From Clostridia bacterium (GTDB taxonomy: Bacteria > Bacillota > Clostridia > Christensenellales > Borkfalkiaceae), in NCBI GenBank assembly GCA_017453045.1, contig JAFTKX010000014.1, forward strand, positions 1 to 64,000: a stretch of 64,000 bases of DNA. Reading direction: 5' to 3'. Shown here in pieces: positions 51,361 through 61,705 of the stretch. Position numbers and translations under genes: made by a program. Position 1 is the stretch's first letter, and each line of letters opens with the position of its first letter. Below the pieces are notes generated by a model. It was not told where the DNA came from. It made no database searches and worked only from the letters and a program-made list of their open reading frames with translations.

Positions 51361-53058
51361 TTAGAATTTTGACGTGTCAAATTCCGCCAAGTATTTTTTA
51401 AGCGGACGAACGACTTTTTTAACCGTACCAACAACGAAAGGATTGTTAAGGCGAGCCTTTTCCAAAAGTTTTGTAAACGGATATTTACCGCCCATTTTAC
51501 AAAGTTTAACGTATTTATTCCATGCTTTAGCGTGATTTTTTCTCGCTTCGTTAAAGAATTGGAAAGCAACCACTTGCGCCAAAGTATAATCAATATAATA
51601 AAACGGCGAAGAAAAAATATGCGATTGTCTCATCCACCAACCGCCCTTTTCCAAAACGGGCGCTTCTTTATATTTTTTGTGCGGAATATACTTTTGTTCA
51701 ATCTCTCTCCACTTCGCGCATCTTTCTTCGTGGGTTGCTTCGGGGTTTTCGTAAACGAAATGTTGGAATTCGTCAACGGTTACGCCGTAAGGAATAAAAG
51801 TAAGCGCGTCAACGACGTGAGAATACCTGTACTTGTCGGCTTCTTCGTTAAAGAAAAGGTGCATCCAAGGGTGCGCGATAAATTCCATACTCATAGAGTG
51901 AATTTCGCACGATTCAAGGGTTGGCGAACGATAGTCGGGACAAGCGATATTTCTTGACATATAGCCTTGGAAAGCGTGTCCGAACTCGTGAGTTAAAACG
52001 TCGACGTCGCCACTCGTTCCGTTAAAGTTAGAGAAAATAAACGGTGCTTTGTAGTCGGGGAAATAGGTCATATATCCACCGCCAGCCTTGCCTTTTCTCG
52101 CTTCTAAATCTAAAAGTTCGTAAGTTTTCATAAAATCGAAAAACTCGCTCGTTTCTTTAGAAAGTTCGCCGTACATTTTAGTTGCCATTTCAACTAAATA
52201 TTCTCTGTCGCCCTTTGGGGTTGCGTTTCCGCTTAAAAACATTATATTATAGTCGTAATACTGCGGATTTTTAACGCCGATACGCTTTGCTTGCTGTTTG
52301 AAAAGTTGATTGGTAAACGGCACTAAATCGGTATAAATTTGCTCTCTATAACCTGCGACTTCTTTGCTACCGTAGTCTGTTCTACCAAGCGACTTATAAC
52401 CGAGTTCAACAAAGTTTTTATAGCCGAGTTTAATCGCCATATTGTGTCTTGCTTTAACGAGTTTATCGTAGATTTCGCCGATTTTTTGGTCGTTATCTTC
52501 AAAGAACTTCGCGCTGAGAAGCGCCGCTTCTTTTCTCGTTTCTCTATCGGGTGAAGTTGCAAATTTACCAAGTTGCGAAAGGTTGTAAACTTCGCCCCTA
52601 AACTCGATTTGAGCCGACGCTAAAAGTTTTGTATATTCACTCGTAAGTTTGTTGATTTCTTGAAGGTCGGGAACGATTTTTTCGTCGAAAGTATCGAGAG
52701 AATTTTGCGCCATATTGAACATATGCGAGCCCCATTTTTCTTCTAACTCTTTTCTAAATTTAGCCTTTACGAGTTCACGGTTAAATCTATCGAAATATAC
52801 CGAAATAATAGGCGAAATTTCGTCTAAAAGTTCTTGATTTTTTACGTTTACGGGGTCTAAAGTGTCGCAAGTGTATTTTACGTAAGCAATATTTAAGTTA
52901 GTGCTTAACTTGTCCGAATATTTGAACATTTTTTTAAGCGCTTTGTCTTGGTCTTCAAAACAAGTCGCGCCTGTAAATTCGGCGGTAATAGCGTTAAAAT
53001 CGCTCTCTATTTTTGCAAGATTTGGTTTTTTGAATTTCATTTCGCTAAACTTTTTCAT
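51361..53058 (-). CDS. pepF: Oligoendopeptidase F (M3 family)
   Basis: A cytosolic zinc metallopeptidase of 565 residues that degrades short peptides. The zinc site is DVLTHEFGHAFQGYMSRN, at about residue 357, followed by the third ligand Glu in SCEIHSMSMEFI. It resembles the M3B group of PepF enzymes in length and in the N-terminal helical lid. Good AAAGGAG site before the ATG, and its own promoter 22 bases further up. It heads the operon through the HNH gene. Confidence 0.95.
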   Translation of the reverse strand: MKKFSEMKFKKPNLAKIESDFNAITAEFTGATCFEDQDKALKKMFKYSDKLSTNLNIAYVKYTCDTLDPVNVKNQELLDEISPIISVYFDRFNRELVKAKFRKELEEKWGSHMFNMAQNSLDTFDEKIVPDLQEINKLTSEYTKLLASAQIEFRGEVYNLSQLGKFATSPDRETRKEAALLSAKFFEDNDQKIGEIYDKLVKARHNMAIKLGYKNFVELGYKSLGRTDYGSKEVAGYREQIYTDLVPFTNQLFKQQAKRIGVKNPQYYDYNIMFLSGNATPKGDREYLVEMATKMYGELSKETSEFFDFMKTYELLDLEARKGKAGGGYMTYFPDYKAPFIFSNFNGTSGDVDVLTHEFGHAFQGYMSRNIACPDYRSPTLESCEIHSMSMEFIAHPWMHLFFNEEADKYRYSHVVDALTFIPYGVTVDEFQHFVYENPEATHEERCAKWREIEQKYIPHKKYKEAPVLEKGGWWMRQSHIFSSPFYYIDYTLAQVVAFQFFNEARKNHAKAWNKYVKLCKMGGKYPFTKLLEKARLNNPFVVGTVKKVVRPLKKYLAEFDTSKF

Positions 53059-53079
53059 AACTTAATCTCCTTTTTATAG

Positions 53080-53108
53080 ATTTTACCAAACTATCCGTTA
53101 TTTTTCAA
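53080..53108 (-). promoter_or_regulatory. Promoter of the pepF operon
   Basis: TTGAAA and TAAAAT on the minus strand, 17 bases apart, 21 bases upstream of the ATG, giving a short leader. Confidence 0.75.
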
Positions 53109-53428
53109 CCGTCTAACCCCAAAATAAAAAGATTTTATTAAACTTTGTTAGATTTTTCGTCTAACACGGCAATTTCGCTACGTTGCGCCTGTAAAAATTT
53201 TTGTTTGTTTTTGGGAGGGGCAAGCCTCTCCCCTACGACTTGCAAGGGTTTACCACTTCGCCGAGTTGCAATTTTTCATTTGAAAAATTATAGAATTTCA
53301 TTTGTATAAGTGCGCGCTCTATAAGGGGGACTCTATCGTTGCCGTAGGCAACTCCAGAGTGACAAGTAAACATAAACGCTCCAGGATGACAGAAAAAATA
53401 AAAATGCTCAAAAGTGACGGAAAAATTA
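53109..53428. repeat. Gene-free region with REP-like and dispersed repeats
   Basis: No gene is visible. It holds a GGGAGGGGCAAGCCTCTCCC hairpin near 53213-53233 and a 36-base unit at 53331-53366 (CTCTATCGTTGCCGTAGGCA and on to GTGACAAG) that recurs at 63887-63922 with two differences. Short tracts with GTGACA and GATGACAG follow. This is typical of intergenic repeat clusters. Confidence 0.6.
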
Positions 53429-53454
53429 CAAGGCTCGCCTTTCGGCGAGCCTTG
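53429..53454 (-). terminator. Terminator of the giant surface protein gene
   Basis: ACAAGGCTCGCC-TTTC-GGCGAGCCTTGT, with AATTTTT after it on the minus strand. Confidence 0.75.
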
Positions 53455-53490
53455 TGTGGTAAAACTAACTTTAGTTAGTTTGATTTAGTT

Positions 53491-56400
53491 TTATGCAACG
53501 TAATCTTCGTAAGTTACCGTGCTTGAAACGTAAGTTATCATACCGTCTGTTACGAAGTTACCGATATCATACTTAATTGCAGTATCACAGTAAAGAGACA
53601 ACTCATATACTTGGTATGCTTTTAACTCGGTTACAGCGTTGCCTGCTTCGTCGGTAATACTTGCAGTCATTGCAGATGAACCAGAAAGTGTTACGCTTCC
53701 GTTTGCGGGACAAGTTCCATCATTATCTGAGTATGCCCAAACGTAGAACAACATACCTGTAGCCGTAAAGTCTTGAGAAAGAGCGAATCTTATCTTTACA
53801 ACTTTACCTGCTTCGCTTGCAACTTTAATAAGCCAAGATGCACGTCCTACACCGCTAGTTGTTTGCGTATCGCTCCAAACGTTAGATACGGTTTCAGTTT
53901 CTAAACGCATTACGACTTCGTTTCTATCAAAACCAAGTTCTTCTGTTCCGTAATGAACGGTTACAGCGCCATCTCTTGAGCCTGTTACAGGAGAACTTGC
54001 AATTGAAGTAGAGTAAGTTTTAACACTCTTTGTTGCAAAGTAAACAGTAATTGCTTTGGTGTTAATATTTGCGAGTTGATACTTATCAACACCGTCAGCA
54101 TAAAGTTCTAACATATAAACGGTGTTTGCTTTTAAGGTATCTGTAACTACTTCGCCGTTCGTACCAAGAATACGTGCGTTAGCAGATGCAGTTAAGGATA
54201 CGTAGAAGTTTGTCGGCCAAGTTTCGCCCAAACGACACCATACGAAGAATAAATTTCCGTCTGTCGAAGTAAAGTCTACGTTTAACGAGAACATAATGCT
54301 TACGTATTGTCCTTCGGGTGCAACGATATCTGTCGCTTTAGCCTGTCTCGTTCCGTCCCAAACGTTATCCGTAGCCTCGATTACTTGTTGTTGTACGTAT
54401 TCGCCTTCGGCAAAACCAAGAGCCGTTACGTCGCCCTCATAGGTAGTCGCATTGTTAAGCAACTCGTATGGTTCTTCCAACTCGCCAGTACCGTAAGTTA
54501 CGTTACCGAAGTAAATCGTGTTATTGCAATATGCACCAATGCCATAATAAGTTGCACCTGACTCGTAAATTATAAAGGTGTATCTCTTACCAGCTTCGAT
54601 TGTCGTTACCGCAAACCAGTTTTCGTCAACGATTTGAGTTGTAAACGCACTACTTGTTCCATCTTTAGCAACCGGACCGTTACCACTTGCAGCCCAGAGA
54701 TAGAAGATATTTGAACCACTAATTTCGTTTTGAACAACAAAGTCAAACGAAATATAATCTTGAGTTCCGCTAGCAGTAAGTCTCGCTCTATTTGCATAAA
54801 TATCCTCTGTCCAAATATCAGACGTTCCCGTTAACGTTTGAACGAACGTTCCTTCTTCAAAACCAACTGAAGTTACGTCGCCAGTATATTCTGCCAATAA
54901 ATTGTTAGCGTCTGCTTGTCTAAAAATGTTTTCGCCCGTGCCATAAACGTAGCGAACGTTTGCGTAGTAGATTGTTGCGCTTGAGTTACCGATTGCAACG
55001 CCATGGAAGGAGTCATCTCCGCCAAGGTATATCCACATTTGATACTTGGTGTTGGCAACAATAGAAGATACGCCACTTCCGTCTGCATTAAATACGTAAA
55101 TCGTTCTTGCAGCGCTTTCGTTTGCGGCTACGGAAGCAGAACTCGTTACGATATTAGAGTAACCAGCAACAACGTTTCCGTTTCTCGTAAACCAAATGGT
55201 CATATTTGAAGGATTAGTAATTGAGAACTCGAATACTAAGAAGTCTGCCGTGCTATTGTTACCAATATGCGCTCTGGAAGCCCAAGAATCTGTTGTTGTA
55301 ACTTGTTCAAATACGTAATCGTCGTCGTCAAAGCCTATGTCGGTGTTGTTGCCTGCGTATTGCGCGAGTTCTGCGCCAGAACCATCAGTAACAACGTTTT
55401 CAGGTTTTGTAATAGTGCTTGCCGAGTCGTTGCCGTGAGTTACGTTTGCAAGATAGATTGTAGAACCTGCCTTGGCAATCATAAATTGATCCATACCGGT
55501 TGTATAAACTCTCAACGTGTAGAACGTGTTCGTACTCAAAAGCGTTGAAACAGCGTTGCCGTCAGCGTCAAACACTTGAATAGTTCTATCCATAGTAGCG
55601 CCACTTGCAAGTCTTAAATTACTTGGGTCGATAACGTAAGAAGAACCATCATTAAGGTAACTTCCACCGTTTAAGGCATAACCGAAGAAGTATCCGTCGC
55701 CCGAAGCAATTACAAATTGAACTTCAACGTAATCGTAAGTATTATCTACTCTAAACGCCGCTTTATCTGCTACATCGTCCGTTCCAACGTATTCATAAAC
55801 TTTCGCGCCGTCTGCAAAGCCAAGAGCCGTTACGTCACCGTCGTATACGGTTACGCACGTCGTGTTCGTTCCGCCTGCGGTAATAGTTTCTTCAATGCCG
55901 TAGGTTACGTTTGCAAAGAGAATAGTAGTGTTTGCTTGACCAAGTTGAACTTTAGTTAAACTTTCGTCGTTAGTATAAACTCTTAAGATATATCTCGTTC
56001 CAACCGTACGTACACCTGTTACAACGTTTCTGTCCACGTCAAGAACTTGAATTCTCGTTTTTCCATCAACAACATCAGTTGTTTCTGTGTTATCATTATA
56101 TACAGCGTATCCGCTACCGTACGTCGAATTGCTTGCGTTTTCTGCTACGAGATAACTTCCGTCAAGCATTCTGTCTGCGTTAACTACCCAAGCGTTGAAA
56201 TACCATTCGCCACTTGTTACAACGAATTCAACGTCCATATAGTCGTAATTTGTTGAGTCAACAGGGATAATTACGCTATCGTTCCAAGCATCGGTCATTG
56301 TTGCTTCAAACACGTAATCTTCCGCGCTAAAGCCGTAAGTAGTTTGGTCGCCTGTATATTTTGGTAAAGTTACGTCAGACGCGTCAGTAACAACGTTTTC

Positions 56401-59400
56401 AGGAACTCCTACGTATACGTCGTTTGTATCTTCGTAGTTACCATAGTAAATAGTAGTACCACTTTGAGTATCGCCAACCAACGCTATGGTTACGTACGTT
56501 GAGCCTTCGTGATAAATCTTGAGGGTATATTTCTTGTTTGCTTCAAACGAAGTTGCAACGTTTCCGTCAGCATCGAAAATTTCAATATCAATAGAAGTTT
56601 CACTTACTACTACGTTTCCATTGTGAATAAACGTTGCGCCACTTGCTACGCTAGACCAAATCATAAATTGGTTACAATTTGCTGCAAGAGCCTTATCTAA
56701 AACAAAGTCAATTTCTACACAATTGCTTGCGCTATCCGTATAGAATTTAATTGCGTTCTCGTTCCAAGTCGCTGCTCCTGCGGTAGACGTAAATACAAGA
56801 GTTCCGTCTTCAAATCCGAGAGCCGTTTCATCGCCTTCGTAAACTGGTACTGTTGCGTTGTCATAAGCATAAACAATCGGTTGAACTGCAGTTGGAAGAT
56901 CTCCGTTATGTTCAGTTACGTTAGCAACGTAAATTTCATTTGCGTCGAGCGCGCCTACTTGAACGTTAGCAAGACCTGCACACGCAATGCTTGCAAAGTA
57001 ATGTTTACCTGCTTTTATAGACGTAATTCCGAAACCGTACTCGTCAAGGATAATAGCCCAATCGCCACCAAGACCTGTTGTTGCAGAAACAGTACCGATA
57101 CTTGGAGAACCGTTTGCGCCCCAAACGTGGAATACGTTAGAATTTTCAACGTCTTCTTTAGCAACGAATTCAAACGTAATATAATCTTGTGTTGTTGAAG
57201 CGCCGAAAATCAATCTCTTAGCCCAACCGTCGCCATAAATATCATCTGGCGTTGCGTTTACCAAGTTAAATACCATCGTTCCGTCTGCAAAGCCGAGAGC
57301 CGTTTCGTCGCCTTCGTAAATAGAGTATTCCTTGTTATCACCCATGGTTACGTTTGGCGGTGTGTTAGGGGTTGGAAGGTCGCCCGTGCCATAAGTTACG
57401 TTTGCAAAGTAAACGGTCATACCTTCTCTTATAACGTTTGCAAGTTTAAAGAACTCTGTTTCGTCTTTCTTAAGTTGCATCTTGTAAACGGTGTTTGCAG
57501 AGAGCGAAGAAACTTTAAAGCCGTATTTATCAAGGAATTGCGCTTGTAAGCCTGCGGTCGTAGTTTCCGTAGTTGCGCCAACCTCTCCAAATGCGGTTAA
57601 TGAGCCATCTACAGTTCCCCATGCGTGGAATAAGTTTGCAGTTCCTACGTATGCAGATACCGAAATATCAACGCTTACCCAATCTTTTCCGTCAGGCATT
57701 ACGATAACTGCGGAAAGTTGTTCTCTCGTCTTTCCGTTAGAATCTACAACTTCGTCTGGATAGTTAGTTGTCTGCCACCAGTCTTGCGTTATAGTTTCGG
57801 TTACCATTTGTTGAACGTAAGTTCCGTTTGCAAAGCCAAGAGTGCTTTCGTTTCCGTCGAACTCGTCTAACGCTTCGCCGTTAACGCTACCTTCGGTTAT
57901 TTTCGCAACGCACATTACGTTATATACGTAATTGTTTTCTCCGTTTGAACAACTTAATTCAATAGTTTCGCCAGTAGCGATATGACCTAAATTAACTTTA
58001 AGTCTGCCAGCCGTGAACGAAGTATATTCTTTAACTTCTCCATCTACGTTTACTTGGTATGTGCCTTTTGCAAGGTTTTCGTCCTTTAACCAAAGTTCGG
58101 TTTGTCCGTCTACAACGAAGAAAGTTATACCTGTTTGTACTTCCGTTCCTGCTACTATGGTTACGCCGTAAGGAACAGTCGATACGTCCGCAGTTGTATA
58201 AACGGTTACGTTTTTGTAAGTAACGTTATCTTCGTTAGTTACTAATAATTTTGCACCACCACCCGTGAAAATTAAAGTTACGTTTTCAAAGGTAGTGTCA
58301 GTTGCATTTGCCGTAAATACAGGGTGTGCAGCATTTGCTCTAATAGCGTCTAATTTAATATTCTTAACGGTTGCTCCGTTCATTTGATAAAAGAACCCGC
58401 TTGTTTTAGTTCCAACTTGCCCCGTTATCGAATATCCGTTACCATCCAACGTACCTTTGAATACGCCAGACGTTTGAAGAGTCATTGTTACTTTTTCCGT
58501 TATATCACTTGTTAAAACGTAATATCCGTCTTTATCAGAACCACAAAGCGCTAAAAGTTCGGTAGCAGATGAAATAGTTCCTGTTACAAAGAATACGTCG
58601 GTAAAGGTAATAACCTTTGACGAAGAACGAAGAACTACGTCGTAAGAAACGCCAACTGCCGGGGCTGTATCAAGCGCAATAGTTACTGAACCGCCATCTT
58701 CACTTACAGTTACGGTAGATGCGGTTACTGCGGTAGCGCCACTAAGAGTTGCCGTATAACTTTCGCCCGCAAGAATATTTGCGTTTGTTAAAGTGATTGA
58801 AGTGCTTGAAACAACGATTTGTCTATTATTATCGTCATATTCGGTAATGCCACTAACTGCTTCTTCAAGAGCGCTCTTAAAGGTATCAAGACTACTCATT
58901 TCGCCGTCTTGTGTAATTCCCCAAAGTTCAACGCCATCTAAAAAGTCTTGAGCATAAGGAAGAATGTAGTCGCTACTTTTTACCGTATAAGAAGTTATTG
59001 CTTCGTAAGGATTATCACTCGTTGAAATTTCATAATCGAAACCGTAAAGGTGCATTATGAGATATAACGGAGTCAATCTTTCCAAAACAATATTATTATA
59101 ATAGGTTTGGTACTTGCTATCGTTTACGTCGAGAGCGGCAAGCGCTTGGTTACATAAGTCAAGCCAACCCTTAAGCGTTGCAAACGTCGTATCACTCGTG
59201 TCTGCAACTTCGCTAAGGAGCTTAGATATACCAGAGCCACCATATCCGCTCGTATTCGCAAAGTCATCAGCATTTGCTTCTGCCCAAGTCTTCCAAGCCT
59301 CAAAATACGAGTACATTGCGCTTGCGCCTTGACCGTAAGAAGCCGTAAAGAAATCGTCAATCCATCCGTCCCAAACAGTTGTTTCTGGCGTAGCGTTCCA

Positions 59401-61701
59401 ATTAAGTTCGCTCATTAAGTATTGTTTAAGTCTCATCCAGTTAGTTCTATATTGCAAACCTTGGTTAAACATATAGTCAACGCCTGCCTTGTATGCCAAA
59501 GCGTAGTTAGCGCGGAGCGCGTCAATAGAGTCGTAAGGAATAAACATACTCTTTGTGTTAGCATAATATCCCCACCATAAAACGTCTGCGCCTTTTGCTT
59601 CTGCAAGAGCCGTCCAACTGTCAAAGTTTGTTTTTGCGGTAGTGTTCCAAGTTGAATCAGCATCATTTAAAGCAACGTGGTAGTCTGCACGAGTTTCAGC
59701 AAACCAAAGTTCTACGTGTTGCATATACTCGTCTACTGCACTTTGATAGTTTGCAGTATTTTTTGCATAAAGGTTTGTTTCGTTATAGAAAAGCGTACAA
59801 ATTTTAAAGGTGTTTGCTCTTGCGTCGCCTACATTTAGAAGTTTCTCTTTTAAATTAGCGGCAACGTCTAAAATAAAGTGGAGCATATTGTCCGAAGGAT
59901 TGCCTTCGTCATTACAAGAAGAACACTCACACCAACTTTGTTGGTCCGCATGAGAGAATGCTATTCTATCGTAATTTAAAAATTCTTCAAGCGCTCCGTT
60001 CTGCGCTCTCATCTTTCTAAACATTTCGGTAGCAAGTTTTTCAATCATTGCGCTTCTTACATCACTATCGCCGTGAGCCGTGTAACAAAGTTCTGTCTTG
60101 CCTGCCCCAGAAAGAGTAGACGCTATTCCACTCTTGTTAGTAAGATAATAGTTATTAGAGTTAGTTGCGTACCACTTTTTGTAAGACTCTGAAGATAAAC
60201 TATATAAAGAGCTGTCTTCAACACCGTCGTTAAAGAAAAGGATAGAGTTGTGAGCAGCGCCTTTATAGCGTTGAGTGCCAGTAGCGTCTTCTTCATCAGT
60301 CGTACCAATAGGAATTAAAAATGAAGAATAGCCGATTGATCCGTGTTCTGCTGAAACAATAGAGTCATGAGTTCCACCAATTTGCGTTACTTCGTCGATA
60401 TTGGACACGTAGTCTTTATCAGTTATAACGAATTCGGACTTTTTGTTAACGCTATACGTGTTATCCATATAATATTCGTAACCAACGGTTTCTTTTAAAA
60501 GGCGTTGCACGCCGTAAAGAGTTGCCCTTTTGGTTACGCCACGAACGAATACGGTGTTATCTACCGTAAGCACGCGCGACGCGGTGTCTTTAGTTAAATC
60601 TTCAACGCTACAACTATCCTTAGCCAAAGCCGTATCACCGATAGAAATATACTTTTCTGCGGTGGTTTCGCTTCCCGATTCGGTTACTATAGCAAGGTTT
60701 ACGCCCGTTGCTTCTTTTATTATAGATTGAAGTTTGTTAGCGGCTTGAGTTTCGTAAGAATCAGCGCTTGCAGGAACTAAAATCTTATAAGTAGAAGAAG
60801 GAGCGTACTCTGTGGTTGAAAGTGATTTAGATAAAGAATCTATTAATCCATCAGCCAAAGTGATAGTACCCGTTATGGTTGAAACGCCTTCGCCTACTGC
60901 TACGAGCGCTCCGTTTTCGTCAATAGCGATTACCGATTCGTTTGAAGACGTATAAGAAACGGTAGCGTCTTCAACAACGATTCCGCCTACTTTAAACGCG
61001 AAAACGTTTGCAGAAGACTTGTCGTACTTGTTGCTAACTATAGTAGCGTCGCCGTCTTCTTTATTATGTATAGAAACGTTTTCATTGAAAACTAATTCTT
61101 TTGTCGCAGCGTTTGCAACGGTTGTTACGTACTCAGTATCATCGCCTGCTTGTTGAGCCATATACGCTACAAAGCCGATACTTCTATTTGCCGTATTTTC
61201 GGTATAGTAAACTACACCCGTTTCAGTATTAACTGCGAAACTGCGGGCAGAAATAGGACGGTCGTAATAACTTTCGCCAAGATTTGCGCCATCTGGTCCG
61301 CCTAATACGGCAGTATACACCGTATCGCTATTCCATGAAGTTGGAACAGCAACAGCAACCGACGGGGTGTCGTGAGTTAACTCACCGTCTCCCAACATAT
61401 CGGTAGGAATAATAAGCGTACCGAATTGAACCACGCTTTCGTTTCCGCCTAACAAGTTGATTATTTGGGTTTTTGTTTCAGCGTTTACCGTAGTGGTAAA
61501 TCTAATACCCATCGGCTCAACCCTTCTAACCGAAGCAGTTTCGCCGATAGTGAAACCTTCTAACGTGTGCATTTCGGTTATTTCTACGCTTGACTCAGCG
61601 TCGGCAGATTTAACCGTTTTTGTAAACGTTGCCATTGCTAAAACAAGGCAAGAGATTGCGCAAAGGGCTAATGAAACTATTTTTAACTTAAAATTCTTCA
61701 T
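53491..61701 (-). CDS. Giant secreted DUF4838 protein with nine C-terminal modules
   Basis: A 2736-residue exported protein. Order of parts: signal peptide (KNFKLKIVSLALCAISCLVL, cleavage near KSADA); a beta-rich N-terminal domain; a Big_2 Ig-like domain (about 230-290, NESVIAIDENGALVAVGEG); a large DUF4838 glycosidase-like region (about 300-900) with FSHADQQSWCECSSC near residue 587; a beta-helix stretch (to about 1270) with FKGTLDGNGYSITG; then nine related modules of 145-180 residues, each starting near Y-x-GD-x-T-x-x-GF and ending in a YFANVTYG type strand. No cell-wall sorting motif or SLH domain is visible. I chose the ATG at 61701, which follows the small peptide gene by four bases. 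Likely role: binding or cleaving a complex glycan outside the cell; substrate unknown. Confidence 0.88.
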   Translation of the reverse strand: MKNFKLKIVSLALCAISCLVLAMATFTKTVKSADAESSVEITEMHTLEGFTIGETASVRRVEPMGIRFTTTVNAETKTQIINLLGGNESVVQFGTLIIPTDMLGDGELTHDTPSVAVAVPTSWNSDTVYTAVLGGPDGANLGESYYDRPISARSFAVNTETGVVYYTENTANRSIGFVAYMAQQAGDDTEYVTTVANAATKELVFNENVSIHNKEDGDATIVSNKYDKSSANVFAFKVGGIVVEDATVSYTSSNESVIAIDENGALVAVGEGVSTITGTITLADGLIDSLSKSLSTTEYAPSSTYKILVPASADSYETQAANKLQSIIKEATGVNLAIVTESGSETTAEKYISIGDTALAKDSCSVEDLTKDTASRVLTVDNTVFVRGVTKRATLYGVQRLLKETVGYEYYMDNTYSVNKKSEFVITDKDYVSNIDEVTQIGGTHDSIVSAEHGSIGYSSFLIPIGTTDEEDATGTQRYKGAAHNSILFFNDGVEDSSLYSLSSESYKKWYATNSNNYYLTNKSGIASTLSGAGKTELCYTAHGDSDVRSAMIEKLATEMFRKMRAQNGALEEFLNYDRIAFSHADQQSWCECSSCNDEGNPSDNMLHFILDVAANLKEKLLNVGDARANTFKICTLFYNETNLYAKNTANYQSAVDEYMQHVELWFAETRADYHVALNDADSTWNTTAKTNFDSWTALAEAKGADVLWWGYYANTKSMFIPYDSIDALRANYALAYKAGVDYMFNQGLQYRTNWMRLKQYLMSELNWNATPETTVWDGWIDDFFTASYGQGASAMYSYFEAWKTWAEANADDFANTSGYGGSGISKLLSEVADTSDTTFATLKGWLDLCNQALAALDVNDSKYQTYYNNIVLERLTPLYLIMHLYGFDYEISTSDNPYEAITSYTVKSSDYILPYAQDFLDGVELWGITQDGEMSSLDTFKSALEEAVSGITEYDDNNRQIVVSSTSITLTNANILAGESYTATLSGATAVTASTVTVSEDGGSVTIALDTAPAVGVSYDVVLRSSSKVITFTDVFFVTGTISSATELLALCGSDKDGYYVLTSDITEKVTMTLQTSGVFKGTLDGNGYSITGQVGTKTSGFFYQMNGATVKNIKLDAIRANAAHPVFTANATDTTFENVTLIFTGGGAKLLVTNEDNVTYKNVTVYTTADVSTVPYGVTIVAGTEVQTGITFFVVDGQTELWLKDENLAKGTYQVNVDGEVKEYTSFTAGRLKVNLGHIATGETIELSCSNGENNYVYNVMCVAKITEGSVNGEALDEFDGNESTLGFANGTYVQQMVTETITQDWWQTTNYPDEVVDSNGKTREQLSAVIVMPDGKDWVSVDISVSAYVGTANLFHAWGTVDGSLTAFGEVGATTETTTAGLQAQFLDKYGFKVSSLSANTVYKMQLKKDETEFFKLANVIREGMTVYFANVTYGTGDLPTPNTPPNVTMGDNKEYSIYEGDETALGFADGTMVFNLVNATPDDIYGDGWAKRLIFGASTTQDYITFEFVAKEDVENSNVFHVWGANGSPSIGTVSATTGLGGDWAIILDEYGFGITSIKAGKHYFASIACAGLANVQVGALDANEIYVANVTEHNGDLPTAVQPIVYAYDNATVPVYEGDETALGFEDGTLVFTSTAGAATWNENAIKFYTDSASNCVEIDFVLDKALAANCNQFMIWSSVASGATFIHNGNVVVSETSIDIEIFDADGNVATSFEANKKYTLKIYHEGSTYVTIALVGDTQSGTTIYYGNYEDTNDVYVGVPENVVTDASDVTLPKYTGDQTTYGFSAEDYVFEATMTDAWNDSVIIPVDSTNYDYMDVEFVVTSGEWYFNAWVVNADRMLDGSYLVAENASNSTYGSGYAVYNDNTETTDVVDGKTRIQVLDVDRNVVTGVRTVGTRYILRVYTNDESLTKVQLGQANTTILFANVTYGIEETITAGGTNTTCVTVYDGDVTALGFADGAKVYEYVGTDDVADKAAFRVDNTYDYVEVQFVIASGDGYFFGYALNGGSYLNDGSSYVIDPSNLRLASGATMDRTIQVFDADGNAVSTLLSTNTFYTLRVYTTGMDQFMIAKAGSTIYLANVTHGNDSASTITKPENVVTDGSGAELAQYAGNNTDIGFDDDDYVFEQVTTTDSWASRAHIGNNSTADFLVFEFSITNPSNMTIWFTRNGNVVAGYSNIVTSSASVAANESAARTIYVFNADGSGVSSIVANTKYQMWIYLGGDDSFHGVAIGNSSATIYYANVRYVYGTGENIFRQADANNLLAEYTGDVTSVGFEEGTFVQTLTGTSDIWTEDIYANRARLTASGTQDYISFDFVVQNEISGSNIFYLWAASGNGPVAKDGTSSAFTTQIVDENWFAVTTIEAGKRYTFIIYESGATYYGIGAYCNNTIYFGNVTYGTGELEEPYELLNNATTYEGDVTALGFAEGEYVQQQVIEATDNVWDGTRQAKATDIVAPEGQYVSIMFSLNVDFTSTDGNLFFVWCRLGETWPTNFYVSLTASANARILGTNGEVVTDTLKANTVYMLELYADGVDKYQLANINTKAITVYFATKSVKTYSTSIASSPVTGSRDGAVTVHYGTEELGFDRNEVVMRLETETVSNVWSDTQTTSGVGRASWLIKVASEAGKVVKIRFALSQDFTATGMLFYVWAYSDNDGTCPANGSVTLSGSSAMTASITDEAGNAVTELKAYQVYELSLYCDTAIKYDIGNFVTDGMITYVSSTVTYEDYVA

Positions 61702-61705
61702 AGCC

